From Primula veris (Eukaryota; Streptophyta; Magnoliopsida; Ericales; Primulaceae), in contig OY821742.1 in the NCBI GenBank assembly GCA_963682055.1, positions 31,219,060 to 31,283,059 of the forward strand: DNA of 64,000 nucleotides. Direction: 5' to 3'. The position numbers and the translations under genes were made by a program. The notes below the pieces were generated by a model that worked only from the letters and a program-made list of their open reading frames with translations, was not told where the DNA came from and made no database searches. Below are positions 1-11,019 of the stretch, in pieces (within the stretch, counting starts at the first letter, position 1; each line of letters opens with the position of its first letter).

Positions 1-3000
1 TTTTGTGGGTTTGCTTGTTGATTCAAGGACTAGATTACAAATTTACATCAACTTTTAGGTCGCTTAGAATAAAATCTTTATGAGTTACAGTTCATAATAA
101 TTATCATGTTAGATACAAGTATTATAACATTATCTTTTCTGTTGCTTTTGCGAGTTCTACGAAGGTGAATGTTTCTGTCTCTATTTTTACATAAAATATC
201 TTTGATACGAAGCAAAGGTTTAGGAAACAGTTCAAAATATTGGGTTCTAGAAACAAGGTTTAGAAATGTGTCAAAAGATCGTTCTATGAGATACCATCAA
301 TTCACAATTTTATTCTTCGCAAACGAGTGATACGATTTTTTGGTGGTCTAGCCTAGACAGTCGATCTCCCGCAATTAGAAGAAAATAATAAAATCCACAT
401 GTAATGCATAATGAAAATCATGACATTAGAATAAAATTATGATCAACTTATCAATTGTTAGTTTTCCTATATTTCTGAAGTCATTACTTGTTAAGTATTT
501 CCTGTTTATTTTAGACCAAAATCGGTGATTCAATACAAGTGTTGACAATTAGTTTCCACATTAAAATTAGCAAATATTTAAAGCTACTAGAAAACATGGC
601 CAAGTTGAAAAGCCATCCTTCACATTCGATCAACAAAAAGTTTCGCAAGTCAAATTAATTTAAAAGGTTTAATTAACTTAAAAGTGAAGTATCTTTTATG
701 AACTATAATATTACCAGAGTGGTCGTAACATTCATCATTTCATTTGAACATGACAAACATAATTACCTATTTACAAAGCATATAAAACCTACCTAATTAA
801 ATAGCACTGTTATCATTCTAATAAAAGCCACTCAAATAAAGGCATCTATTGGAGGAGGCTTAAGAAGGAATTCAAGTCGTGGTTATGACATTAAAGAAAC
901 GTCAATCTCAAATTTGCTATAAACTTGGTAGCACTAGTAGAAGGTAGGTAAATAATTATACTAAAAATTATTTAAATTAAGGATCATTATGTACTTAATG
1001 TTTTTGTCCAATGTCAACCAGAATTTAAAACAATGTGGACTTGAGGGGAAGTATTGAATGAAGTTAAAATCTGAAATATATGAGTTTGATCTAATTGATC
1101 ATATATAATCTGTGTAGAGTTTATTTTTTTTGGTCATTCTGTGTAGAGTTAAAGATGGCAAGAAGACCTTTATTACTCAATTTAAAAAAATGGGGAAAAA
1201 ATAATCCGTGAACAAGATATCACTGCCCGACTAGTATAACTCATACAAGATCAACATAAAAAATATTTTTAAAAAAATCCTGAACCCATATATAGAGACA
1301 TGATTATGCAAGTAAATATTCACAAATCAATAGTATATATATGGTCCATCATCTCATCATCATGTGTTTAATATTTGGTTGCTAGCTTAAGCTTTGTTTA
1401 GCTGTAGTTTAGTTTTAATACGCTGTGTTTTTTGTTTGTTTCTGCATTTTAGCTTCTAATAATTTGTCCCTTTTGGTAAATACAGCCAATTAAAGCTAAT
1501 TATTCAATAATCTTATTTACTTAAACTAATCTAACATTTCCAGTTAATGAGATCATGCGTACACTCTTTTTTTGAAAAAAAGGTCAATTTATACTTGCTT
1601 AAAGATCGTAATCAAATAAACACTTGGGTAATGGTACTTATCCCCTCTTTTTGTAAAGGTGCTTTGTAGTCACACACTTATATAGAGTACACATTTTTTA
1701 CTTTTTCAAATTCATTAATTTGATTAATCAAATCAAGAAACATGGATAATCCAGGTAAAGCAAGATAAATGTAAATTGTTAACCCGACATTTTCTTGTAG
1801 TGAAAGTTAGGCGGGGCACCTTATGATATCAATCAAACTCATAACAACTTCGAGATCTATAAGGTAGTAAGCCCTTTGAAAAAAGAAATTACGAATTGGC
1901 GCAGCAATGATAGATAGCATGGGTTAAAATTATATCTTATACCACTGCAAGTTGAAATATGGGAGAATTATTAATTGATTAATACATAAAAAAATATACT
2001 TAATTTCTAAAACATCGGATTCTCAAGTGTTGCTTAAAGTTTTATATTGTACATATAATGTAACATAAAAGTTAAAAACAAACAGTACAATGAATTAACA
2101 TCACGTAGTATATGTAGCTGCATGTACCAGTTTTTAAAAGTATTTTAAAATACAAATTTTTAATAATTAAGTATCATCTATGTACATTTTCATAGTTACT
2201 CTTAAATTATTCAAAAATCAAAATACCCTGCAATTAATATGTTGGGGGTGAAAAGACATAGTAATAAATCAGACAGTTGTCCTTGCTTTTATGAAGTTAA
2301 ATAATAAAAAAAAGTGTTACATTCGAGAATAGTTTTATTATCAGAACGAGGCTTTGGTAGAAAGCTGGTTGGTGGTTAATCAGTGAAGCTATAAACTTTT
2401 ATTAAATACACTAGCTAGTTGATTAGTTAATCTGTAACACTTTAATTTCCCTATCCATCTTTAAAAGTTGGTTAGGTTGGAAGGAATTTTGCTAGAAAGC
2501 TGGTCAATTGGGTCACTCGAAATCGCTTTGGTAAAAGGTCAACTAATTGGAATGTATGGATACCCCTCCCCCAACTAATTAATTTGTTTGTTTATCAAGA
2601 CCTTCCAACTAATAAAATGTTCTTTATTTACATTTTCTCATCTTAATTTACACTTTGGTGTATAAATATTTTCAAGATTATAATTGTACAAACTTTTACG
2701 GGCTCATAAATGTGAGATGAATATTTATTGTTAATTTATAATTATTTCAAGGAAAAACAATTTTTAAGCAAACGAGCGACTCTTTTTATTGCATATATTA
2801 AAGGTAGAAGCTCGTCTTGAAACATGAACGCATTTCATGAGATTACAAAAAGAAAATCGATGCATTCCATGATAAACGTAGGATATTATAATAAACAATT
2901 TTTTTTTATGGGAATGATATATTGATATGCACATATCTTTTAGCTTTCTTCATAAAATATTATTTGTGAGAGTAGTGAAAGACAAAAATGCTACATGACT

Positions 3001-3780
3001 CATTTTATGCAATTATGTTATATACCCGAGAAATGTTAATCGAGCTCAAATAATTATTAAACTTGATCATGTAGCTACATTTATTAACATATCTAGTGGT
3101 TCCTTTTCGTTATCAACCTTCGTCGCAGTCATAACCCCCTTCTTCATGCCGTTCTCATATGTGATTGAATTTTACTCCGACATGGTTCATGAAATTATAG
3201 TGCATTTGATTTTTGATCAAATAAAATAGGTCTCTAAGATCACTCACATTAATCTAGATAGAGTGCTCTACATATATATACAAGCTATCTATAAAATTAA
3301 AATAATTCAAATCGATGCACATCAGTCTTTGTAGTAGCATATATACCTTAGACATCTATAGAAAATATTGGAAACCTAGTGGAGCGAAATATATATACCA
3401 CCTTTATTTCATTATTATATTCCATGTGACAGCTTTCTTCCCCAATTATTTCTATCACTGTCCTTCATTCTCAATCTCGTCCTTTTTCTTATGTTATTAC
3501 TATCCATTGTAACCACGCATCCCTAGTAATGCGATCTAGTAATGCGTATATAAATATGGTTTTGAATAAACAAATTTAAAATTTAAAAAAAAGGAAATAA
3601 ATATAGTAAATTAATAATTGTATATAAAGAGTAAGAAGTAATACAGTGTTTTATTGTTATATAAGTATATTTTGGGAGATGAATTGATGTGTGAAAATGA
3701 ACATATTTATTTAGTTATTTATTTATTTGAATTGCATTACTTCATATGAGTAATTAGTAAATTAAAAGGGAAAAAATACA
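1..3780. other. Gene-free AT-rich spacer
   Basis: No reading frame in this stretch looks like a real protein; the few open frames are short, AT-driven and without recognisable motifs. At 1790-1803 the bases ATTTTCTTGTAGTG are the reverse complement of the terminal motif of dicot CACTA transposons, which could mark the right end of a relic lying to its left; no convincing partner end was found. Nothing else is identified. Confidence 0.6.
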
Positions 3781-3786
3781 TTTACT

Positions 3787-4254
3787 ACCCCAAACTATAG
3801 TGCGGTTAACGATTTGGATACCCAACTTTCAAATTTTTCAATTTAGGTACCACACTATAACAAATTTTCAATTTAGGTACAACCGTGTTAATAAATCACG
3901 AAATCATTTCACGTGACATTTGACAAACATTAATTTGAGAGGCTAATTTGATAATTTTACACAAAAATATGTCATCTTAGAAACAAATTTCTCCCAATTT
4001 CACACATAAATTTTTTTAGCATATAATCCAAATTTTTATTATGTGTGAAACTGAAGAAATTATTTTTATAGGATGACATATTTTTATGCAAAATTGTCAA
4101 ATTAGCCTCTCAAATTAATGTTTGTCAAATGTTACGTGACATAATTCCGTGATTTATTTAGACGGTGGTACCTAAATTGGAAATTTGTAGTGTGGTACCT
4201 AAATTGAAAATTTTGAAAGGTGGGTACCCAAATCGTTAAAAGCGGATAGTTTGG
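3787..4254. mobile_element. Foldback MITE with ~220-bp inverted arms
   Basis: The left arm (about 3787-4010) and the right arm (about 4035-4254) are near-perfect reverse complements, joined by a loop of about 25 bases. Matching landmarks include CCAAACTAT against ATAGTTTGG at the outer ends, GGTACC blocks, and AATTTGAGAGGCTAATTTGA against its complement. No coding capacity is present. The element is a non-autonomous foldback DNA transposon; its superfamily cannot be fixed because no clear target duplication was seen. The transcript would form a long hairpin, a possible source of small RNAs (inference). Confidence 0.8.
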
Positions 4255-4269
4255 TGTATTAAACCTATA

Positions 4270-5486
4270 AAACCCCAAAATTAAAATAGATGCATTTTTG
4301 AAAAAAAAATATAAAATTTTACATATTTATTTCTTTAGAATTGGCTTATATTAATAAATATGATTCTAGTTTTCATAATTAACTTTTACCCACTAAAAAT
4401 TGTTCACCTACCTTCGTATTCTCTTCAAAAAACCTCAAATCTGGTCTTATGTGGTGAATCCATTATTTTCAACCTTTTCAGATCTGGTTTTCTTTAATGC
4501 TAGAAACAAGTGTTGGTGGTGATTTCGGTCTCAAATCACGTTTTTATTGAAGCAAGTGTTGTTTTTATACATTTTCCAGTTGAAAAAATATATATATGAA
4601 TTGTATTGAGGAGGTTTTTTTATCATATTGTTGAACAAAATGACAGTAAAACATAAATAAAGATTATAATAATAGTATTCTAGAGATGTATATCTATAAT
4701 TATAAAGACTGATGTGCACGATACATTGCTATGGGTGTATAAAGGGTTATAAAGCCCTTGTAGATTCCTTTTTATACCCTGAGACAGGTGCGGAAATGAT
4801 AGAATATCGTGTGAATTTTCGTCATACCATTGTTGTACCGTACATGTATTTTATATTAAATTTCAGTATTATTATCGTACCACACTTTCGTATACTGCAC
4901 TTTCAGAAGCAATGATAATGGTATGCTTCAGTACATTATCAAATTTGAAAAACAAAACACAATGTTATGAAAAATATCTCATTAACAAAAAAATTTAAAT
5001 ATAACACTTTATTTATGAATAATTGAACAATATTATAAAAATGATCTTATTTTGTGCAACTTATTTTGTATCTTAAATGTTAAAAAATATTAATAATTAT
5101 ATTTGAATATGAGTATTTTATATGTAAATGGTAATATGGTACAAATTGTACAATATCATGGTATCCAAAATCGATTACCATTACTGTGCCATTAAATTAA
5201 GTGGTATGCTAATGACGTACCATATATGTGGTAGTACCGTCAGTGTGATACAAATGGTACAGTATAGCTGGTAATTACGGTTGGTTGGTACATTATGATA
5301 CAAAATTTCATCTATACCAGGGACAAATGTGAATGTTCTGTCCATCCAAAGATATAGCAACTTGTATACGAACTTACCAAAATTACCCACCAAATTTCGA
5401 AGCTACATAGCTTTCTTCGCCCCTTCACCTAATCTCATGTACTCCGTATCTGTAATAGACAAGACAACTGTCGATTGTAATGTTGA
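4270..5486. other. Gene-free spacer rich in GGTAC/GTACC words
   Basis: No supported gene. Between about 4730 and 5300 the words GGTAC, GTACC and GGTAT recur on both strands (for example around 4835, 5135, 5215-5260 and 5290), suggesting a decayed palindromic repeat. A similar word pattern occurs at 58.8-58.9 kb. No target duplication or terminal repeat could be fixed. Confidence 0.4.
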
Positions 5487-5510
5487 ACAACTGTTGGAAA
5501 ACATGTTTTA

Positions 5511-6347
5511 AAACATGGTTGTTCCGAATGGTCAGGGACCATCTTTGAGTCAATATTCGATGCGACAACTCAAAATTTCTGAAGCCGTACTCAAAGCGTT
5601 TGAGTAGCTCGTGCGACGAGCTTCGCAACGGTATATCGCATAACCTATTCGGAGAATGGGTGTGAATGATAATTGGACTCGATGTTTGGTACTCGAAAAA
5701 GGAAGAAAAGCCAATGCTGGAAAATGGAAAAGAAATGGGTTTTAAACCATGAGGGTTATCCTACATTGTGAAATCATGAGTGATTTTTACAATATAAATA
5801 CAAGTCAATCTCATGTAGTTGTTAAACTATCAAGTCCACATACCCGTGAGTGGGTTAGTGTGTACCACACACGCGCGCGCTCGCTCGGGCCTCGGGATTT
5901 GGGGAATGTCTCGGGTCTTGGGTCTTGTACTAAACTGAAATAGGGACTTTTGTATATTTACAAGAGCAGTCCTTAAAGTTCCAGCAAGTTTGAAACTCCT
6001 GCAGTAATGGAGGTGGATTCTGGGGATGTAACTCCCAGAATTAAATGACCACAATAATTGTTGCGGTTTCAGAATTCTCTATATGAGGCAGCCTTCCCCT
6101 CACATTCAAACACACGAAAATCTCTCTAAAATAGCATACATTTTTTTTCCTTAGCATATTAGAAACAGAGAGAACCACCCACCAACAGCTCGACCTTGAC
6201 TCGTCGCCAGTTTCCGGCGAGTCATCCGAGATGTTGTATCTTGGGATCGAAGCGCCAACGCAACCAGAAACATCAAGGTGGTTGGACGAATATCGGTTAA
6301 GGGCAGACTGTTTACAGTCGCCTCGTCTTTTAATTCTGTCTTTTTTT
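5511..6347 (+). repeat. Tandem duplication unit 1 (in LTR)
   Basis: First copy of an 838-bp direct tandem repeat. It begins at the word GGTTGTTCCGA and ends in a T-run after CCTCGTCTTTTAATT. Differences from unit 2 are scattered single bases and very small indels, so the duplication is younger than most repeats in the window. Confidence 0.9.
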
Positions 6348-7185
6348 AAAACCTGGTTGTTCCGAGTGGTCAGGGACCATCTTTGAGTCAATATTCGATG
6401 CGACAACTCAGAATTTCTGAAGTCGTACTCAAAGCGTTTGAGTAGCTCGTGCGACGAGCTTCGCAACGGTATATCGCATAACCTATTCGGAGAATGGGTG
6501 TGAATGATAATTGGACTCGATGTTTGGTACTCGAAAAAGGAAGAAAAGCCAATGCTGGAAAATGGAAAAGAAATGGGTTTTAAACCATGAGGGTTATCCC
6601 ACATTGTGAAATCATGAGTGATTTTTACAGTATAAATACAAGTCCATCTCATGTAGTTGTTAAACTATCAAGTCCACATACCCATGAGTGGGTTAGTGTG
6701 TACCACACACGCGCGCGCTCGCTCGGGCCTCGGGATTTGGGGAATGTCTCGGGTCTTGGGTCTTGTACTAAACTGAAATAGGGACTTTTGTATATTACAA
6801 GAGCAGTCCCTAAAATTCCAGCAAGTTTGAAACTCCTGCAGTAATGGAGGTGGATTCTGGGGATGTAACTCACAGAATTAAATGTCCACAATAATGGCTG
6901 CGGTTTCAGAATCATCTATATGAGGCAGCCTTCCCCTCACATTCAAACACACGAAAATCTCTCTAAAACATCAAACATTTTTTTCCATAGCATATTAGAA
7001 ACAGAGAGAACCACCCACCAACAGCTTAACCTTGACTCGTCGCCAATTTCCGGCGAGTCATTCGAGACGTTGTACCTTGGGATCGAAGCGCCAACGCAAC
7101 CAGAAACATCAAGGTGGTTGGGCGAATATCGGTTAAGGGCAGACTGTTTACAGTCGCCTCGTCTTTTAATTTTGTCCTTTTTTAA
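6348..7185 (+). repeat. Tandem duplication unit 2 (in LTR)
   Basis: Second copy of the 838-bp repeat, directly adjoining unit 1. It contains the same TATAAATA box, CG-rich run (ACGCGCGCGCTCGCTCGGGC) and downstream block in the same order. After it the LTR continues with a T-rich stretch repeating words such as TTCAATTCTGT up to 7651. Confidence 0.9.
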
Positions 7186-7704
7186 CTACGCATTTCAATT
7201 CTGTAATTTATAATTTTGTCTTTTCAATTCTGTCATTTTATTTCAGCATTTTAATTTGCTATCCTTAGCTGTACTTTTTCAATTCTGTCTTTTACCTTTC
7301 TGTAATTTTCTTTAAAGTAGTTTTTATTATGTAATTTCAATTCTGTAATTTAATTCAGTAATTAGAATAGTTTCAATTCAGTCATGTTATTTCAAATTGA
7401 ATCAGAACAGTCCGGCTGTTAAGTTTATACTTTCCAGTCCGACAGTTTTTATTTATTACAATTCAGTACATCAGATTGTTAATTAATAATAATATGAATA
7501 ACGTTTGCTTTAATTTCAATTCAGTACCTACATGTTGTAATATGTAATTTCAGTTCAAATTCGAAATTAATAAAGATTACACTGATTTTAATTATTTCTT
7601 TCTAGTCCTTTAATTATTGTTTAATTGTTATTACATACACGAAAACCAACAACAACAACTCAGCAGCCACGTTGCGAGTGTATAGATATAACCTGACACA
7701 ATGA

Positions 7705-7890
7705 CACTACAAGAAAATGTTTAAACACCAACAAACGCTCTGTTGTTATTCTGATGAGATATAGTACTGGTCGTGGTTAAATTTGTAAGAGAATATCAAC
7801 ATTTTATATTGGTGTATCTAGCTATTACTTAATTTACCCACGGCCAGATACCAAGTATGGCTTCAGAATAGCAACAAAACGTATATTTTA
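7705..7890 (+). mobile_element. CACTA-type transposon terminus (fragment)
   Basis: The segment begins CACTACAAGAAAAT at 7705-7718, the terminal inverted repeat typical of dicot CACTA (En/Spm) elements. It is followed by a subterminal hairpin: the region near 7740-7777 (GTTGTTATTCTGA ... GTCGTGG) is the approximate reverse complement of about 7836-7880 (CCACGGCC ... TCAGAATAGCAAC). Subterminal repeats of this kind are known in CACTA elements. No matching right end and no transposase were found, so this is a truncated or very small derivative. Confidence 0.5.
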
Positions 7891-8076
7891 ACTTGCAAAT
7901 TAAAATACTTCAACTTAATGGATTGATTTTGGCTGGCTTGTTTTTTTAGGGTAGGTTGCGCTGATTTTTTTAAATCTATTAGATTAGTTGCAAACTCATC
8001 CAAAGATCAACAAAAAATTTGAAAAAATTTCTGTATATTGTCTCAACATACGGAAAAATAATTATATGAGTGCACT

Positions 8077-8263
8077 ATTATTTAGGGTGTGTCAACCAAT
8101 AGTATTTTTTAGTTTTAATTTTGAATTAATTTTGTGTTATATATTTTTTGGTTCATTAATATGTATTATGTTTTTACTATTTTTTAGTTTTAATTTTAGT
8201 GTAGATATTTTTGGGTTTATTAATAGATGTTAGGTTTTTAACAGGTAACACACCCTAAATAAT
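8077..8263. mobile_element. 187-bp MITE with 16-bp perfect terminal inverted repeats
   Basis: ATTATTTAGGGTGTGT at 8077-8092 is the exact reverse complement of 8248-8263. The interior is AT-rich and holds a short duplicated phrase (TTTTAGTTTTAATTTT at about 8108 and 8183). No transposase fits in this length, so it is a MITE. The superfamily is unclear: TA flanks the GGG..CCC core, but the inverted repeat runs on past that point. Confidence 0.65.
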
Positions 8264-9319
8264 AATGGACTGACTTCATGATATTGTTATTCATTCGGTA
8301 TTCATTTCAAAACATTAAAAGCAAAACCTTTTTACATCCTTTTTTTAACCATTAGATTGAATTTATATTGATTCAATGGTAATAAAAAATTTAGGGTAGG
8401 ATAATCAAAAATGGATATCAACTTACTTCCCGAGTCAAGAATACCATATCCATAGTACTTTTCCTTTTTTCTGACAGATCTATCTCAAAATATGTGTAAT
8501 AACATTTACTCTAGTTTTCTTATTAGAAATGCTCACCAATAGAAAATTATGGATGACATTTTCTTTTTTGACAAATAAATTATGGATAACTTTATCTTTG
8601 CAATAATGTGCATTTTTGGTCATCAATCAATTACTTTGGAATGATTAAAAAATTGTTTGAGCGATTCTTCTGGTTAATAAAATAATTATATATGATCTTG
8701 TTATAGTTAATAGTGTTAATATGTGTCCAAAATGTACAAATCAAGATCACCTTCTAATTTAAATTATATAATACAAGTACTCAAATCTTTTCAGACCACA
8801 TCTTTTCGCAAAATAATATCTTGCATTATTGTACTAATAGAATAAAAACTTAAATAGTGTTTCATTAAAGATTCACTAATGATATTTGTTTTGAAAGTAA
8901 TCTCTTGGTGATCTGCCGACACTCAAGACTGATTCTAATAAATAGCAGCATGTACTTTTTTTACAGACTTCAACTTAATTTCCCGTTTAATGTCGTGGCT
9001 CGAGTATCTTTACTAACTCGGATATAAGCAATGATACGGCGAAATAAGAATTCTAAATTAACAATATATGGAGAGATAATCTACACAAATAAGAAGATGT
9101 AAAACTATAAAGAAGACTAGAGTTTTTAACGAGGTTCACTCGGTAGTAATATGGCTACATCCTCAGTACCATTGCACGAGAGATCTGAATTAGTAATCAA
9201 CTAAATTATTATACAAACGGAGTCTCCTAGAAGGTGAGAAGGAAACTCCATACTATTCTATTACATCTCTTAATTATAGTATTTGTTATTGATACAAAAT
9301 ATAATTAAGGACTAGATGG
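8264..9319. other. Gene-free spacer with possible LTR relic
   Basis: No supported gene. Between about 9040 and 9290 the text includes TTTTTAACGAGGTTCACTC followed by a phrase resembling those in plant copia LTRs (wet-lab-unverified resemblance from memory), so an LTR fragment is possible. There is no paired copy, primer site or target duplication in support. Confidence 0.35.
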
Positions 9320-9324
9320 ATTTA
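9320..9324. repeat. Target site duplication (left) of the copia element
   Basis: ATTTA directly before the left LTR, identical to 14239-14243 after the right LTR. Five bases is the usual duplication length for LTR retrotransposons. Confidence 0.9.
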
Positions 9325-9602
9325 TGTTGGAAATAAATGGATAGTCAGAAAAAAACTTATACCAAAATTATGAAAAACTCACAAAATAAATGGGGAACAA
9401 GTAACTTTTATATAAATTTTCTCTCTTATTTGGTGGTGTTTACAATTGAAAAATCAACACCTATTTATACTAATATGAAGAAAAAATGAAAATACATAAG
9501 TTATTTTTATTCTTAATTACATTGCAACTCAAAGGTTTATAACTTAAAAAATAAAAAATAAAAGTTGAATATTTAAAACCAAATAAGTTAGGAATTTCAA
9601 CA
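9325..9602 (-). repeat. 3' LTR of the copia element
   Basis: A 278-bp LTR, TG..CA bounded. It matches the outer parts of the other LTR (13379-13515 and about 14106-14238) and gives the uninterrupted form, so it shows where the nested insertion lies in its partner. Confidence 0.92.
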
Positions 9603-9614
9603 CTCCCCTTTAAA
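9603..9614 (-). promoter_or_regulatory. Polypurine tract of the copia element
   Basis: CTCCCCTTTAAA reads TTTAAAGGGGAG on the minus strand, directly upstream of the 3' LTR. This is where plus-strand DNA synthesis of an LTR retrotransposon is primed. Confidence 0.85.
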
Positions 9615-9641
9615 CTTGTTTGGTACCTTTAAGCAAATTTC

Positions 9642-10243
9642 TCAATTTTCGAAAATCTTCCTACTTAGTGTCTTTGTAAAATTATCCACTACTTGGTCTT
9701 TTGATTTTGTGTATTTCACTTCATCATCCTTCCTTTTAATGCATTCACGAATAAAATGATAATGCGTGTCGATATGCTTACTTCGATCATGAAACACCGG
9801 ATTTTTAGCAAGGGCAATCGCGGACTTATTATCATCAAATACTTTCGTAGCTTCATTTTGTGGCATCCCCAATTCCTTCAACAAATTTCGTACCCAAATC
9901 GCATGACAAATACAAGAATTAGCGGCAACATATTCGGCTTCACATGTAGATAGTGTCACAATTAGTTTTTTTTCGAACTCCAAGTAAAAGCCGTATCTCA
10001 CATATAGAAAACAAAGTCATTTGTAATTTTACAATCATCAATATCGCATTCCCAATCACTATCACTATAGCCAATCAACTCAAAATTATTATAAAATGAG
10101 TAATTTAATCCAAAATCAACCATACCTTTTATATAACGGATGATTCGTTTCGCGAATTTCCAATGCGACAAAGTTGGAGATTCCATATAACGGCTAATAA
10201 TACCAACTCCATATAAAATATCCGGTCGACTAATACTTAAATA
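9642..10243 (-). pseudogene. copia pol: RNase H and end of reverse transcriptase
   Basis: The minus-strand frame has the copia RNase H signature TLSTCEAEYVAA near its start (about 9945), followed by DDNKSAIALAKNP and HIDTHYHFIRE; these carry acidic residues expected in the catalytic site. The adjoining frame at 9998-10186 encodes the linker with GYSDSDWECD, a conserved block at the RT/RNase H border. The frame is interrupted between the two blocks, so this part of the polyprotein is non-functional. Confidence 0.88.
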
Positions 10244-10975
10244 TTATAAGCTTCCAACAAGACTCTTAAAAAATGTCGGATCCACACTTTCATCCTCAAA
10301 ATATTTCGATAATTTTGTAGCACAATCTACCGGCGTATTTATCGTCTTACACCCATCCATTTTAAACTTTTTAAGGATGTTTTTTGCATACCCTTCTTGC
10401 GAAATAAAAATTCTATTTTTATTCTGTTTCACCTCAATTCCAAGATAATACAATATAAGATCAATATCCGTCCTTTCAAATTCACGACTCATTGCCCTTT
10501 TAAAATCCTCAAATAATTTCAGATTATTTCCCGTAAAAATCAAATCATCACCATATAGGCAAACAATCAACACATCACCATTTTTATCCATTTTCACTTA
10601 AACAGAATGCTCATGGGGACACCTTATAAAATTATTTTCTTGGAAGTACTTATCAATTCTAGTATTCCAAGCTCTCGGGGCTTATTTCAAACCGTAAAGC
10701 GCTTTTTTCAATTTTAAAACTTTATTTTCAAACCTATTAATCTCATAACCCGGTGGTTGTTACAAATAAACTTCTTCTAAATTTCCATTTAAAAACGCTG
10801 ATTTCACATCCATTTGTTTTATTTTACAATTATTTTGGGCGGCCAAAGAAATTAAAAATCTAATAGTTTCTAGACGAGCCACGGGAGCAAATACATCATC
10901 AAAGTCGATACCGGCCCTTTGGTTCTATCCTTTTGCGACCAACCTTGCTTTATATTTTTTGATTTCTCCTTTTGC
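10244..10975 (-). pseudogene. copia pol: reverse transcriptase
   Basis: Reads through the copia RT block order: KYKARLVAKG (about 10965), [16 protein letters not shown] (about 10905), [17 protein letters not shown] (about 10800), KALYGLK (about 10695) and the polymerase box LYGDDLIFTGNN (about 10550). The usual family box is YVDD; here the second residue is G. Several in-frame stops stand where conserved residues are expected, for example before the QPPGY block and after KALYGLK. Catalytic aspartates of the DD box remain, but the frame is dead. Confidence 0.88.
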
Positions 10976-11019
10976 ATTTCTTTTCTCTTTATAAACTCAT
11001 TTAGTGCCAATAGCTTTGT

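Larger units (their letters stand above)
5492..7651 (+). mobile_element. Probable solo LTR with internal 838-bp tandem duplication
   Basis: The segment starts TGTTGG and ends CCAACA, the inverted LTR ends usual in plant LTR retrotransposons. It is flanked by the 5-base direct repeat ACAAC at 5487-5491 and 7652-7656, although the right flank is a CAA-rich simple sequence, which weakens the evidence. No gag or pol follows, so it is read as a solo LTR left by recombination. Inside, about 5511-6347 is repeated almost exactly as 6348-7185. Each unit carries a TATAAATA box (5793-5800 and 6631-6638), so the presumed LTR promoter is doubled. Without the duplication the LTR would be about 1.3 kb, a normal size. 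Open frames inside (for example on the minus strand at 6041-6652) are shadows. Confidence 0.55.

Noticed and set aside
5181..5628. Short overlapping frames at the left border of the LTR
   Set aside because: They cross the LTR border and have no domain or conserved feature.
6041..6652. A 203-residue minus-strand open frame with basic/serine-rich composition
   Set aside because: It lies wholly inside the duplicated LTR, spans both repeat units, has no known domain and is antisense to the LTR promoter.
1790..7718. One large CACTA element bounded by the motifs at 1790-1803 and 7705-7718
   Set aside because: The motifs point outward relative to each other, not inward, so they cannot bound the same element.
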